Part shown: piece by piece, positions 1 through 8,528 of the stretch
Layout of the letters: each line of letters starts with the position of its first letter
Numbering within the stretch: position 1 is the stretch's first letter
DNA from: SIG607 sp045533195
Lineage (GTDB): Bacteria > Bacillota > Clostridia > Oscillospirales > Acutalibacteraceae
Direction: 5' to 3'
Length of the DNA stretch: 64,000 nucleotides
NCBI GenBank assembly: GCA_045533195.1
Contig: JAZSHI010000055.1
Location: 1 to 64,000 of the forward strand
Notes under the pieces: generated by a model
Databases searched by the model: none
The model's input: the letters and a program-made list of their open reading frames with translations, nothing else
Told to the model about the DNA's origin: nothing
Made by a program: the position numbers and the translations under genes

Positions 1-4
1 GAAT

Positions 5-364
5 ATGGCACGTATTAAAGGTGCGTTAGCAACACGCAAAAGAAGAAAAAAGATTTTAAAACTTTCTAAAGGTTATTTTGGAGCTAAATCTAAGCTCTTT
101 AAGACAGCTAAAGAAGCTGTTATGAAGTCCGGCAACTATGCATACATCGGCCGTCGTCTTAAGAAGCGCGATTTCCGTCGTCTTTGGATTACCAGAATTT
201 CTGCCGCTGCTAAAATGAACGGTATGAATTATTCTACTTTAATGAACGGTCTTAAGATTGCAGGTGTGCAGATTAACCGTAAAATGCTTGCTGAAGTAGC
301 AGTAAATGACCCCGAGGGTTTTACCGCTATTGCTGAACAGGCTAAGAAAGCTTTAGCAAAATAA
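5..364 (+). CDS. rplT: 50S ribosomal protein L20
   Basis: L20 binds 23S rRNA directly and is needed early in large-subunit assembly. The 119-residue product has the family's usual length. It shows the very basic N-terminal extension (MARIKGALATRKRRKKIL) that threads into rRNA, then the FGAKSKLFKTAKEAVMKS stretch, the RRLKKRDFRRLWITRI core and a compact C-terminal domain. The start ATG lies 5 bases into the window, so its ribosome binding site and the usual infC-rpmI neighbours upstream are not visible. An intrinsic terminator follows directly, so this is probably the last gene of an infC-rpmI-rplT operon. In Firmicutes that operon is commonly feedback-regulated through its upstream leader, which is outside the window. 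Confidence 0.98.
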   Translation: MARIKGALATRKRRKKILKLSKGYFGAKSKLFKTAKEAVMKSGNYAYIGRRLKKRDFRRLWITRISAAAKMNGMNYSTLMNGLKIAGVQINRKMLAEVAVNDPEGFTAIAEQAKKALAK

Positions 365-370
365 TTATAT

Positions 371-400
371 CGCCCAAGTAAGTTCTTGGGCGAATTTTTT
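371..400 (+). terminator. Intrinsic terminator after rplT
   Basis: Perfect 8-bp stem cgcccaag (371-378) with cttgggcg (385-392), a 6-nt loop, then a run of six T at 395-400. It ends the rplT transcript. The next gene's in-frame open reading extends back into it, which argues for the later start at 422. Confidence 0.88.
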
Positions 401-421
401 AATATTGAGAGGTCAGTTTAT

Positions 422-1198
422 ATGCAGTTTTTAACCATAACCGCTAAGGATAATGCACGAATAAAAAGAGTTCTTAAATTACAAAAATCTGCTCATTTAA
501 GACGTGAAGAAGGCGCCTTTGTTCTTGAAGGGCTCAGAACGGTTGATGACGCTGCTGATAACAGTATTGAAATAAATGAGCTGTATTTTACAAAACAGGC
601 TTTCGAAAAACACCCCTCCTATATTAAAAAGTTTGCTCAAAACTCTGCTTTTTGCGCTATGATAAGCGACAGTGTGGCAAAGAATATATCCGATACCACT
701 TCTACTCAGGGGATTTTTGCCGTTGCAAAACTGCCTGAAAATAAGGCGCAAATAGAAAAAAACAAAAAATATATTGCTCTTGAAAATTTACAGGACCCTT
801 CTAATCTCGGGGCTGTAGCGAGAACTGCAGAGGCTTTGGGAATAGATGCTATTATTATTTCGGGCAATTCCTGTGATCCTTTCAGCCCTAAATCCATAAG
901 GGCGTCAATGGGCACTTTGTTAAGGGTTCCGCTTATCTTTACTGATGATATGGCAGAGTTTATCAAAAACCTCGATATTCCCGCCTTTGCCTGTGTTGTA
1001 GATAGGGATGCCCAAAGTTTAAAAGAGGTGGATTTTACAGGCGGCGCTGTTTGTATTATCGGTAATGAAGCTAACGGACTCACCGAGGAAACCGTAAAAG
1101 CCTCAACGAAAAGTATAACCATCACCATGAAGGGCAGAGCAGAATCCCTTAATGCCGCAGCGGCGGCAGCCATTGTAATGTGGGAGATGGTTAAATGA
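422..1198 (+). CDS. TrmH/SpoU-family RNA 2'-O-ribose methyltransferase
   Basis: Predicted SAM-dependent 2'-O-methyltransferase of the SPOUT superfamily acting on rRNA or tRNA. The N-terminal ~90 residues form a small substrate-binding domain (LRREEGAFVLEGLRTVDDA). The catalytic knot follows: motif 1 NLQDPSNLGAVARTAEALG with the catalytic Arg, motif 2 IGNEANGLTEE, and motif 3 SLNAAAAAAIVMWEM. The reading frame is open from 386, but the first twelve codons overlap the rplT terminator. ATG 422 is preceded by GAGAGG, giving 258 residues, a normal size. The last four bases overlap dprA (ATGA), so the two are translationally linked. It resembles RlmB/TsnR-type enzymes, but the modified nucleotide cannot be told from sequence. 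Confidence 0.88.
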   Translation: MQFLTITAKDNARIKRVLKLQKSAHLRREEGAFVLEGLRTVDDAADNSIEINELYFTKQAFEKHPSYIKKFAQNSAFCAMISDSVAKNISDTTSTQGIFAVAKLPENKAQIEKNKKYIALENLQDPSNLGAVARTAEALGIDAIIISGNSCDPFSPKSIRASMGTLLRVPLIFTDDMAEFIKNLDIPAFACVVDRDAQSLKEVDFTGGAVCIIGNEANGLTEETVKASTKSITITMKGRAESLNAAAAAAIVMWEMVK

Positions 1199-2430
1199 TT
1201 TATTGGTTATGGCTTTATTGCGCTCTTGGTGTAGGCGGTAATAAATTTAATGAAATTATTTCCTGCTTTTTAAATGCTCGGGCAGTTTATGAGGCAGGAG
1301 ACGAAGGCAGACGGGCATCGAAAATTTTTACTGAAAAACAGCTATCCTGCCTTAAAAACACTACACTAAATGAGGCAAATAAGCTTTTAAAACAATGTGA
1401 AATAGAAAAAATAGGAATACTTACTCCCGAAAGCAAAGAATATCCGGTTTGCTTAAGGAATATAAGCAAACCGCCTTACGCACTGTTTTACAAGGGAACG
1501 CTTCCCGATTTTGACAGTACTCCTACACTTTGTATTGTAGGCACAAGAAAGGTTACCGATTACGGATATAAATGTGCTTATTCTCTATCGGGTAGGCTTA
1601 GTCAGGGCGGTTTCTTAATTGTCAGCGGAGGCGCTATGGGAAGTGATACTGCCGCCCATCTCGGAGCTCTGCTTACAGGGGGTAAAACCGTTGCCGTCCT
1701 TCCTTGCGGTTTTAATTCAAACTATCTTGCCGCAAACAAAAAATTGCGTGAAGATATTTTGCTGACGGGAGGATGTCTTATTACCGAATTTTCTCCCGAT
1801 ACCGATGTAAGAAAATCCCACTTTCACGTAAGAAACCGTTTGCTTTCGGCACTCTCAAGCGGAGTTATAATCACCGAAGCGCCAATGAATAGCGGTGCGC
1901 TTATAACAGCGGCTCATGCAACCGAGCAAAACAGAGACATATTCGTTATTCTTGGCGAAGCAGATGACACAAATTACGAGGGATGCCGCTGCCTATATAA
2001 TGACGGCGCTAAAGAGGTAAAACTGATTACAGATGTGTTTTCGGAATATCTTTATAAATTTAATGATAAAATAAGTATTGAAATGGCTATGGCAAAATCT
2101 TTGCCGTCATATAAATCTTATAATTTTGGAAATGATGAAAAGGTTACGGTTAAAAAGAAAAGTACGCCTAAACCGCCTTATAAATTAAAAGAACAAGGTG
2201 AATTTAAGGCTAAAAATGCCGAAAAATCAGCAATTAATAAAAAAATATTGCCTGAAACCCTTTCCAAAAACACAAAAATGATATATAATCAATTAGATAA
2301 GCAAATTTTTTCTTGTGATGATTTGCTAAGCAGTGAAGTAAATTCGATTATGGCGCTTACTGCTGTGGGTGAGCTTGAACTCTACGGTCTGATAGAGGCA
2401 ATCCCCGGCGGTCGCTACAAATTATTGTGA
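1195..2430 (+). CDS. dprA: DNA-processing protein DprA (Smf)
   Basis: DprA loads RecA on incoming single-stranded DNA during natural transformation and is also common in non-competent species. The 411-residue protein has an N-terminal SAM-like region (1-75), then the Rossmann-like DprA core: GTRKVTDYG, SGGAMGSDTAAHLGAL, the PCGFNSNYLAANKKL segment, ITEFSPD, and the SGALITAAHATEQNRDIF block with NDGAK. After a Lys-rich linker (about 290-345) comes a C-terminal winged-helix-like domain (NTKMIYNQLDKQ to the end). It starts inside the stop of the methyltransferase gene (ATGA overlap) and is followed by topA after 11 bases. This dprA-topA order is typical for Firmicutes. No other competence genes are in the window. 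Confidence 0.95.
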   Translation: MIYWLWLYCALGVGGNKFNEIISCFLNARAVYEAGDEGRRASKIFTEKQLSCLKNTTLNEANKLLKQCEIEKIGILTPESKEYPVCLRNISKPPYALFYKGTLPDFDSTPTLCIVGTRKVTDYGYKCAYSLSGRLSQGGFLIVSGGAMGSDTAAHLGALLTGGKTVAVLPCGFNSNYLAANKKLREDILLTGGCLITEFSPDTDVRKSHFHVRNRLLSALSSGVIITEAPMNSGALITAAHATEQNRDIFVILGEADDTNYEGCRCLYNDGAKEVKLITDVFSEYLYKFNDKISIEMAMAKSLPSYKSYNFGNDEKVTVKKKSTPKPPYKLKEQGEFKAKNAEKSAINKKILPETLSKNTKMIYNQLDKQIFSCDDLLSSEVNSIMALTAVGELELYGLIEAIPGGRYKLL

Positions 2431-2441
2431 GGAGATAAAAA

Positions 2442-4520
2442 ATGTCCAAGCTGGTTATTATTGAGTCACCCGGTAAACTTAAAAGTATTCAAAAGTATCT
2501 CGGGGATGACTACAAGGTTATGGCTTCCGTTGGTCACGTGAGAGACCTTCCTAAATCCAAAATGGGTATTGATATAGAAAACGGCTATGCGCCCCAGTAT
2601 ATTGAAATGAGTGATAAGAAGGACCTTATCAAACAGTTAAAGGAAAGCGCCGCAAAGAGCGATACCGTTTATCTTGCAACCGACCCTGACCGTGAAGGTG
2701 AGGCTATTTCGTGGCATCTTGCACAGCTTCTTTCTTTGGATATGGAGTCACCCCTTCGTGTCTGCTTTAACGAAATTACCAAAAGCGGTATTGAAGCAGG
2801 TATGGAAAAACCCAGAAAAATTGATATGGGACTTGTTGACGCTCAGCAGGCAAGACGTGTGCTTGACAGAATAGTTGGCTATAAATTAAGCCCTTTCCTT
2901 TGGAAAAAGGTTAAGAGAGGACTTTCTGCAGGCAGAGTTCAGTCTGTCGCCTTAAAGCTTGTGGTTGACAGAGAACGCGAAATCGAAAAATTTATTCCCG
3001 AAGAGTATTGGACTATTGAAGCAAAGCTTAGTAAACAAAAGAATATTATTGCTAAGTTTTATGGAACCAAGGACGGAGAAAAATTAGCTCTTATAAGCGG
3101 TGAGCAGACAAATGCTATTGTCAGCGAACTTGATGGTAAAGACTTTGTTGTTTCCTCCATTAAAAACGGCGTAAGAAAGAAACAGCCGTTGCCTCCCTTT
3201 ATTACCTCTACTCTTCAGCAGGAAGCGGCAAGAAGACTTAACTTTACAGGTCTTCGCACAATGAGAATTGCTCAGCAGCTTTACGAAGGCGTTGAGGTTA
3301 GCGGTATAGGTGTAACAGGTCTTATAACATATATGCGTACCGACTCATTACGCGTGTCAAGCGAAGCGCAAAATGCGGCAAGTAACTATATTCGCAATGC
3401 ATACGGTGAAAAGTATATTCCAAAAAAACCTCGTGTATATAAGAGTAAAAACGATGCTCAGGATGCACACGAAGCAATCAGACCTGCTCTTATTGATATG
3501 ACTCCCGAAAAGATAAAAGCATCCCTTACAACCGAACAGTATAAGCTTTATAAACTTATCTGGGAACGCTTTATTGCTTCTCAGATGGAAAACTGTTTAC
3601 AGGATACCGTATCGGTTGATATTATTGCAGGAGACTATCTCTTTAAGGCAAGTGGTTATACCGTTAAATTCGACGGTTTTACGGTGCTTTATGATGAAAT
3701 GAATGAAAATGAAGAAGGCGAGGTATCTTTGCCCGAGCTTTCAAAGGGTGACCTTCTTAAGTGCAAGAGTGTTACACCTGCTCAGCATTTTACTCAGCCG
3801 CCTGCAAGATATAATGAATCAACTCTTACAAAGGCTCTTGAAGAAAACGGAATCGGACGTCCTTCTACCTATGCGCCTATTATTTCGAATATCGTTCAGC
3901 GTGACTATATCGAAAAGGAGAAAAAATCCTTTAAACCTACACAGCTCGGTATGGTAGTAACCGACCTTATTGCCCAGTATTTTAAGAAAATAGTTGACGT
4001 TAAGTTTACTGCAGGTATGGAACAAAGTCTTGATAAAATTGACGGCGGCGAAGTTAGTTGGGTTGAAACTGTTGACCGCTTCTATAAAGATTTTGCCGTA
4101 AGCATTAAAAAGGCAGAAGATTCTACAAACGGCGTAAAGGTTAAGGTGCCTGACGTAGAAACCGACGTGGTATGTGAAAACTGCGGAAGAAAAATGGTTG
4201 TAAAATCAGGACGCTTCGGCAAGTTCCTTGCCTGTCCCGGTTATCCCGAATGTAAAAACACAAAGCCGATGCCCGAAGAAAAGATAAAAGAACCCTGTCC
4301 CAAATGCGGCGCTGAGCTTATTCGCCGCGCATCCAAAAAGACAGGCAAGAAGTTCTATGGCTGTTCTAACTATCCTAAATGTGATTTTGCCGCTCCAGGA
4401 CTTCCCAGCGGTGAAACCTGCAAAGAGTGCGGTTCCTTTATTCTTTTGGGCGCTAAGGGCAGAAAATTCTGTATGAATGCAAATTGTCCCACTCGACAGA
4501 CAAAACTTAAGAAAAAATAA
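2442..4520 (+). CDS. topA: DNA topoisomerase I
   Basis: Type IA topoisomerase that relaxes negative supercoils through a 5'-phosphotyrosine intermediate. The 692-residue protein starts with the TOPRIM domain (KLVIIESPGKLKSIQ, then the DPDREGEAISWHL acidic motif). It continues with the gate domains, in which the catalytic tyrosine sits in GLITYMRTDSLRVS (about residue 300). The C-terminus carries three Cys4 zinc-ribbon repeats: CENCG...CPGYPEC, CPKCG...CSNYPKC and CKECG...CMNANC. Length and layout match Firmicute TopA. The GAGGAG ribosome binding site is 7 bases before the ATG. trmFO follows one base after the stop, so these two genes share a transcript with dprA. Confidence 0.98.
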   Translation: MSKLVIIESPGKLKSIQKYLGDDYKVMASVGHVRDLPKSKMGIDIENGYAPQYIEMSDKKDLIKQLKESAAKSDTVYLATDPDREGEAISWHLAQLLSLDMESPLRVCFNEITKSGIEAGMEKPRKIDMGLVDAQQARRVLDRIVGYKLSPFLWKKVKRGLSAGRVQSVALKLVVDREREIEKFIPEEYWTIEAKLSKQKNIIAKFYGTKDGEKLALISGEQTNAIVSELDGKDFVVSSIKNGVRKKQPLPPFITSTLQQEAARRLNFTGLRTMRIAQQLYEGVEVSGIGVTGLITYMRTDSLRVSSEAQNAASNYIRNAYGEKYIPKKPRVYKSKNDAQDAHEAIRPALIDMTPEKIKASLTTEQYKLYKLIWERFIASQMENCLQDTVSVDIIAGDYLFKASGYTVKFDGFTVLYDEMNENEEGEVSLPELSKGDLLKCKSVTPAQHFTQPPARYNESTLTKALEENGIGRPSTYAPIISNIVQRDYIEKEKKSFKPTQLGMVVTDLIAQYFKKIVDVKFTAGMEQSLDKIDGGEVSWVETVDRFYKDFAVSIKKAEDSTNGVKVKVPDVETDVVCENCGRKMVVKSGRFGKFLACPGYPECKNTKPMPEEKIKEPCPKCGAELIRRASKKTGKKFYGCSNYPKCDFAAPGLPSGETCKECGSFILLGAKGRKFCMNANCPTRQTKLKKK

Positions 4521-4521
4521 T

Positions 4522-5829
4522 ATGAAGGAAAAAATTAAGGTTATAGGCGCAGGTCTTGCAGGCTGCGAAGCGGCGTGGCAGATTGCCAATGCAGGTTTTG
4601 ACGTGCTTCTTTACGAAATGAAGCCAAATAAGAAAACCCCTGCCCATAAAAGTGATTTATTCGCAGAGCTGGTTTGTTCTAACTCTCTTAAGGCATCCAG
4701 AAAGGATTCTGCCGCAGGTCTCTTAAAGGAAGAAATGCGTGTTTTAGGCTCTTTGTGTCTTGAAGCCGCCGCTACCTGCTCGGTTGCGGCAGGGGGTGCT
4801 CTTGCAGTGGAAAGAGATGTCTTTTCGGCTTATATTACCGAAAAAATCAAATCTCATAAAAGAATTACCGTTGTTAACGAGTGTGTGGACAACCTGAATT
4901 TTGACTGCGTTACGGTAGTGGCTACAGGTCCTTTGACCGATGAAATACTCGCCCAGAAGATAACTCAGCTTTGCGGTGAAGAAGGACTCAGCTTCTACGA
5001 TGCCGCCGCTCCCATAGTTACAAGAGAAAGTGTTGATTTTTCAAAAGCCTTTTTTGCCTCCCGTTACGGCAAAGGCGAGGACGATTATATCAACTGTCCT
5101 TTTAATAAAGAGGAATACGAGATATTCCATAAAGAACTTATAAATGCCGAGTCAGCGCCTCTTAAGGAATTTGATAAGCCTTTAACGGTTTATGAAGGCT
5201 GTATGCCTATTGAGGTTCTTGCCAAAAGGGGAGAAGACTCAATTCGTTTCGGTCCCTTAAAGCCCGTAGGACTTAGAGATCCGAGAACCGATAAAAGACC
5301 TTGGGCAGTTGTTCAGTTAAGAAGAGAAAATGCAAAGGGAACGCTCTTTAATATTGTTGGATTTCAGACTAATCTTAAATTTAATGAACAAAAAAGAGTG
5401 TTTTCACTTATTCCCGGTCTTGAAAACTGTGATATAGTTCGCTATGGTGTTATGCACCGAAATACTTTTATAAATTCACCTAAGCAGTTAAATAAAAATC
5501 TTTCCCACAAAAAAGCGGAAAAAATCTTTTTTGCGGGACAGCTTACAGGTGTTGAAGGTTATATGGAATCAGCCGCCTCGGGCATAGTGGCAGGAATAAA
5601 TGCCGTTAAGTTCCTTAAAGACGAGGAAGCTCTTATACTGCCCGAATTTACCATGATAGGCGCACTTCTTTCTTATATAACCGACGAAACGGTTGAGAAT
5701 TTTCAGCCAATGGGGGCAAATTTCGGTATTTTGCCGCCCCTTAGTGAACATATAAGGGATAAAAGGGAAAGATACGGCGCTCTTTCTGAGCGTTCGCTAA
5801 ATTGGTACAAAACAAATTTAGGGGGATAA
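4522..5829 (+). CDS. trmFO: Methylenetetrahydrofolate-tRNA-(uracil-5-)-methyltransferase TrmFO
   Basis: Folate- and FAD-dependent enzyme that forms ribothymidine at position 54 in the T-loop of tRNAs, using 5,10-methylenetetrahydrofolate as carbon donor. The N-terminus has the FAD-binding dinucleotide fold (VIGAGLAGCEAAWQIA). The ELVCSNSLKA cysteine and the YEGCMPIEVLAKRG cysteine correspond to the two conserved cysteines of the family. The C-terminus holds FFAGQLTGVEGYMESAASG. I use ATG 4522, one base after the topA stop, giving 435 residues, the normal size. The open frame 15 codons upstream lies inside topA and would add residues unlike the family. A weak ribosome binding site suggests translational coupling to topA. 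Confidence 0.96.
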   Translation: MKEKIKVIGAGLAGCEAAWQIANAGFDVLLYEMKPNKKTPAHKSDLFAELVCSNSLKASRKDSAAGLLKEEMRVLGSLCLEAAATCSVAAGGALAVERDVFSAYITEKIKSHKRITVVNECVDNLNFDCVTVVATGPLTDEILAQKITQLCGEEGLSFYDAAAPIVTRESVDFSKAFFASRYGKGEDDYINCPFNKEEYEIFHKELINAESAPLKEFDKPLTVYEGCMPIEVLAKRGEDSIRFGPLKPVGLRDPRTDKRPWAVVQLRRENAKGTLFNIVGFQTNLKFNEQKRVFSLIPGLENCDIVRYGVMHRNTFINSPKQLNKNLSHKKAEKIFFAGQLTGVEGYMESAASGIVAGINAVKFLKDEEALILPEFTMIGALLSYITDETVENFQPMGANFGILPPLSEHIRDKRERYGALSERSLNWYKTNLGG

Positions 5830-5832
5830 AAA

Positions 5833-6834
5833 ATGAGAATCGTAGTTGATGCTTTTGGCGGAGATAATGCACCCGCTGCAATTATCGAAGGCGCCGCCCT
5901 TGCTCAAAAAGAATTAGGCGTTGGCATTATTCTTACAGGGGATGAAAATGTTATCCGCGATTATATAGATAAAAAAGGTTTGTCTTTTAATGACCTTGAG
6001 ATTATACATACAGAAGATGTGATTTCAATGCACGACGAACCTACATCACTTTTAAAAACGCATAAAAATTCTTCTATGGCTCTTGCCTTTAATGCACTTA
6101 GTGAAGGCAAAGCAGATGCTTTTGTTTCGGCAGGAAGCACAGGAGCTGTAGTGGTAGGCGGTACGCTTATAGTAAAGAGAATTAAGGGAGTAAAACGTCC
6201 TGCACTTGCTTCTCTTATTCCTTCTCCCGATTCATCATATATGCTTATGGATATAGGCGCGAATGCAGAATGCCGTCCCGAAATGCTTCAGCAGTTCGGT
6301 ATTATGGCAAGTGCTTATATGCAAAAGGTTGAAGGAAGAGAAAATCCGACGGTTGCTCTTCTTAATATAGGCACTGAAGACAGCAAGGGAGGAGAGCTTC
6401 AAAAAGAAGCTTATAAGCTTCTCAGCCAAGCGCCCATAAACTTTATAGGTAACGTAGAATCAAGAGAGATGCCCAAGGGCGTATGCGATGCTGTTGTTAC
6501 CGACGGATTTACGGGAAATATAACCCTTAAACTTATTGAGGGTACCGTATCAACACTCTTTAAAATGCTTAAAGGTGTTTTCTACAAAAATTTAGTTAAT
6601 AAACTTGCTGCGGGAATACTAAAGAAAGGTCTTTACTCAATAAAGGGTAAAATGGACAGTTCCGAGGTAGGCGGAGCAATACTTCTCGGTGTTAAAAAGC
6701 CGGTTATTAAAGCTCACGGTAATTCCGATGCAAAGGCTATTAAAAATGCAATACGTCAGGCAAAATATTTTTACGAAGGCAAGGTTATCGAGTCTATAAG
6801 CGAAGGACTTGAAGCCTTGAATACTGCTGAATAA
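5833..6834 (+). CDS. plsX: Phosphate acyltransferase PlsX
   Basis: PlsX converts acyl-ACP and phosphate to acyl-phosphate, the acyl donor for PlsY in membrane phospholipid synthesis. The 333-residue sequence begins with the family signature MRIVVDAFGGDNAP. It contains EDVISMHDEPTSLLKT, the SAGSTGAVVVGG glycine-rich segment, LMDIGANAECRPEML and the DAVVTDGFTGNITLKLIEG region. A GGGGGAT ribosome binding site lies just before the start. It sits between trmFO (3-bp gap) and rnc (10-bp gap). In many Firmicutes fabD, fabG and acpP separate plsX from rnc; here those genes are absent and must be elsewhere. Confidence 0.97.
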   Translation: MRIVVDAFGGDNAPAAIIEGAALAQKELGVGIILTGDENVIRDYIDKKGLSFNDLEIIHTEDVISMHDEPTSLLKTHKNSSMALAFNALSEGKADAFVSAGSTGAVVVGGTLIVKRIKGVKRPALASLIPSPDSSYMLMDIGANAECRPEMLQQFGIMASAYMQKVEGRENPTVALLNIGTEDSKGGELQKEAYKLLSQAPINFIGNVESREMPKGVCDAVVTDGFTGNITLKLIEGTVSTLFKMLKGVFYKNLVNKLAAGILKKGLYSIKGKMDSSEVGGAILLGVKKPVIKAHGNSDAKAIKNAIRQAKYFYEGKVIESISEGLEALNTAE

Positions 6835-6844
6835 GAGGCATAAT

Positions 6845-7525
6845 ATGAAACGTTTGGAAGAAAATCTAAGATATACTTTTAAAAATAAAGAATTGCTCAA
6901 AAATGCTTTGAGTCATTCTTCTTATGCAAATGAAAAACATTCTCCTTTAGGCTCAAATGAAAGACTTGAGTTTTTAGGAGATGCAGTACTGTCTTTGGTT
7001 GTTGCGGATTTTCTTTACAAAGAATTTAGCGGTAAACCCGAAGGTGACCTTACCAAACTCAGAGCTTCGCTTGTCTGCGAAAAATCCCTCTGCCGTTTTG
7101 CCAGAGAGCTTGAAATCGGTGACTTTCTGTTACTGGGTAAAGGCGAGGAGCAATGCGGAGGCAGAGAAAGAAATTCCATTCTTGCCGATGCCTTTGAAGC
7201 GGTACTTGCCGCTATGTATTTAGATGCCGGTATGGATGTAGCGAGAGAGCACGTGCTTCGTTTTGTAAAGGACGAGCTCAATCATACCGAAAATGAGGTT
7301 TTCCACGACTATAAAACCACCTTGCAAGAGGTTATTCAGCGAAATCCCGAAGAACGTCTTTCTTACGTTTTGTCTGCAGAAAGCGGCCCCGACCATAATA
7401 AATCCTTTACAGTTGACGTTTTACTTAATTCCTCGGTTATAGGTACAGGTACGGGAAAAACCAAAAAACGCGCTGAACAGATGGCGGCAAGAGATGCCCT
7501 TCGTCTGATGGGAATTGAAGAATAA
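6845..7525 (+). CDS. rnc: Ribonuclease III
   Basis: Double-strand-specific endoribonuclease that processes rRNA precursors and structured mRNAs. The 226-residue protein has the endonuclease domain (residues 1-145) with the signature NERLEFLGDAVLSLVVAD and the second acidic cluster DAFEAVLAAMYLDAG, together supplying the Mg2+-binding residues. A C-terminal dsRNA-binding domain follows from DYKTTLQEVIQ to the KRAEQMAARDAL helix. Length and domain order are standard. The stop codon overlaps the next ATG in a TAATG junction, so the radical SAM gene downstream is translationally coupled. Confidence 0.98.
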   Translation: MKRLEENLRYTFKNKELLKNALSHSSYANEKHSPLGSNERLEFLGDAVLSLVVADFLYKEFSGKPEGDLTKLRASLVCEKSLCRFARELEIGDFLLLGKGEEQCGGRERNSILADAFEAVLAAMYLDAGMDVAREHVLRFVKDELNHTENEVFHDYKTTLQEVIQRNPEERLSYVLSAESGPDHNKSFTVDVLLNSSVIGTGTGKTKKRAEQMAARDALRLMGIEE

Positions 7526-8526
7526 TGGGTGTTCACGCTAATATTTCTTTTTTCATTCCCCATCTTGGCTGTACTCATCGGTGCAGTTTTTGCAATCAAT
7601 GCAGTATTACTGGACAAACCTCTCTTACCAAAAGCGAGGATATTAAAAAGGCTGTGGAAATTGCAGTAAGCGGGAAAAAATATTCGCCCGATAATATCGA
7701 AATTGCCTTTTTCGGAGGTAGTTTCACCGCAATTGACAGAGAATATATGATTTCTTTACTTGAAGCGGCATATCCCTTTGTTAAAGAAAAAATCGTAAAA
7801 GGAATACGTATTTCTACCCGTCCCGATGCAATAGATGATGAAGTTTTATTACTCCTTAAAAAATACGGAGTAACCGCTATTGAACTTGGCGCGCAAAGTA
7901 TGGATGAAGGGGTTCTTCTTCTTAATGAAAGAGGACATGGAGCAAAGGACGTAATAAAGGCTTCCTCTCTTATAAAGCAATATGGCTTTTCTTTGGGACT
8001 TCAGATGATGACGGGGCTTTACGGGGCAACAGATGAAAGCGACAGAAAAACGGTAGAGGAATTTATAAAAATTTCTCCCGATACAGTACGCATTTATCCT
8101 ACCGTTGTGCTTTATGGCACTAAGCTTTGCGAGTATGTCCAAAAGGGTGAATACATTCCCGATAGCGTAGATAAAGCCGTTAAAAAATGCTGTGAATACA
8201 TAGGTCTTTTTGAAGAAAAGGGTATTAACGTAATAAGGGTAGGGCTTCATCATATCGACGAGGCTTCATATGTGGCAGGGCCGTGGCATCCTGCATTCAG
8301 CGAACTTTGTATGTCGGAAAGGTTTTTTAAGGAAGTATTCGAAGAATTAAACCTTCTTGGCGAAGGTAACTACAAAATATACGTAAATGAAAAATATATT
8401 TCTGCCGCTGTCGGTCAGAAAAGAATTAATATAGAAAAATTAAAGAAACTAAATTTTAATTGCCTTATAAAAGGTGATAAAAATCTTAAAGATAAAGAAT
8501 TCAGGATAGAAAGAGATGTGAAATAA
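7525..8526 (+). CDS. Radical SAM protein, short Elp3-like family
   Basis: The N-terminus carries the radical SAM [4Fe-4S] motif CTHRCSFC (CxxxCxxC, residues about 14-21) followed by Cys-25. The fold continues with FFGGSFTAID, STRPDAIDDEVL, ELGAQSMDEGVL and a TVRIYPTVV segment. These match the radical SAM half of Elp3/YhcC-type proteins. The usual C-terminal GNAT acetyltransferase domain of full Elp3 is absent, and the 333 residues end soon after the barrel. The gene sits between rnc and smc with TAATG coupling to rnc, a placement common in clostridia. Substrate unknown; by homology an RNA base modification is possible, but that is inference. Confidence 0.85.
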   Translation: MGVHANISFFIPHLGCTHRCSFCNQCSITGQTSLTKSEDIKKAVEIAVSGKKYSPDNIEIAFFGGSFTAIDREYMISLLEAAYPFVKEKIVKGIRISTRPDAIDDEVLLLLKKYGVTAIELGAQSMDEGVLLLNERGHGAKDVIKASSLIKQYGFSLGLQMMTGLYGATDESDRKTVEEFIKISPDTVRIYPTVVLYGTKLCEYVQKGEYIPDSVDKAVKKCCEYIGLFEEKGINVIRVGLHHIDEASYVAGPWHPAFSELCMSERFFKEVFEELNLLGEGNYKIYVNEKYISAAVGQKRINIEKLKKLNFNCLIKGDKNLKDKEFRIERDVK

Positions 8527-8528
8527 GT

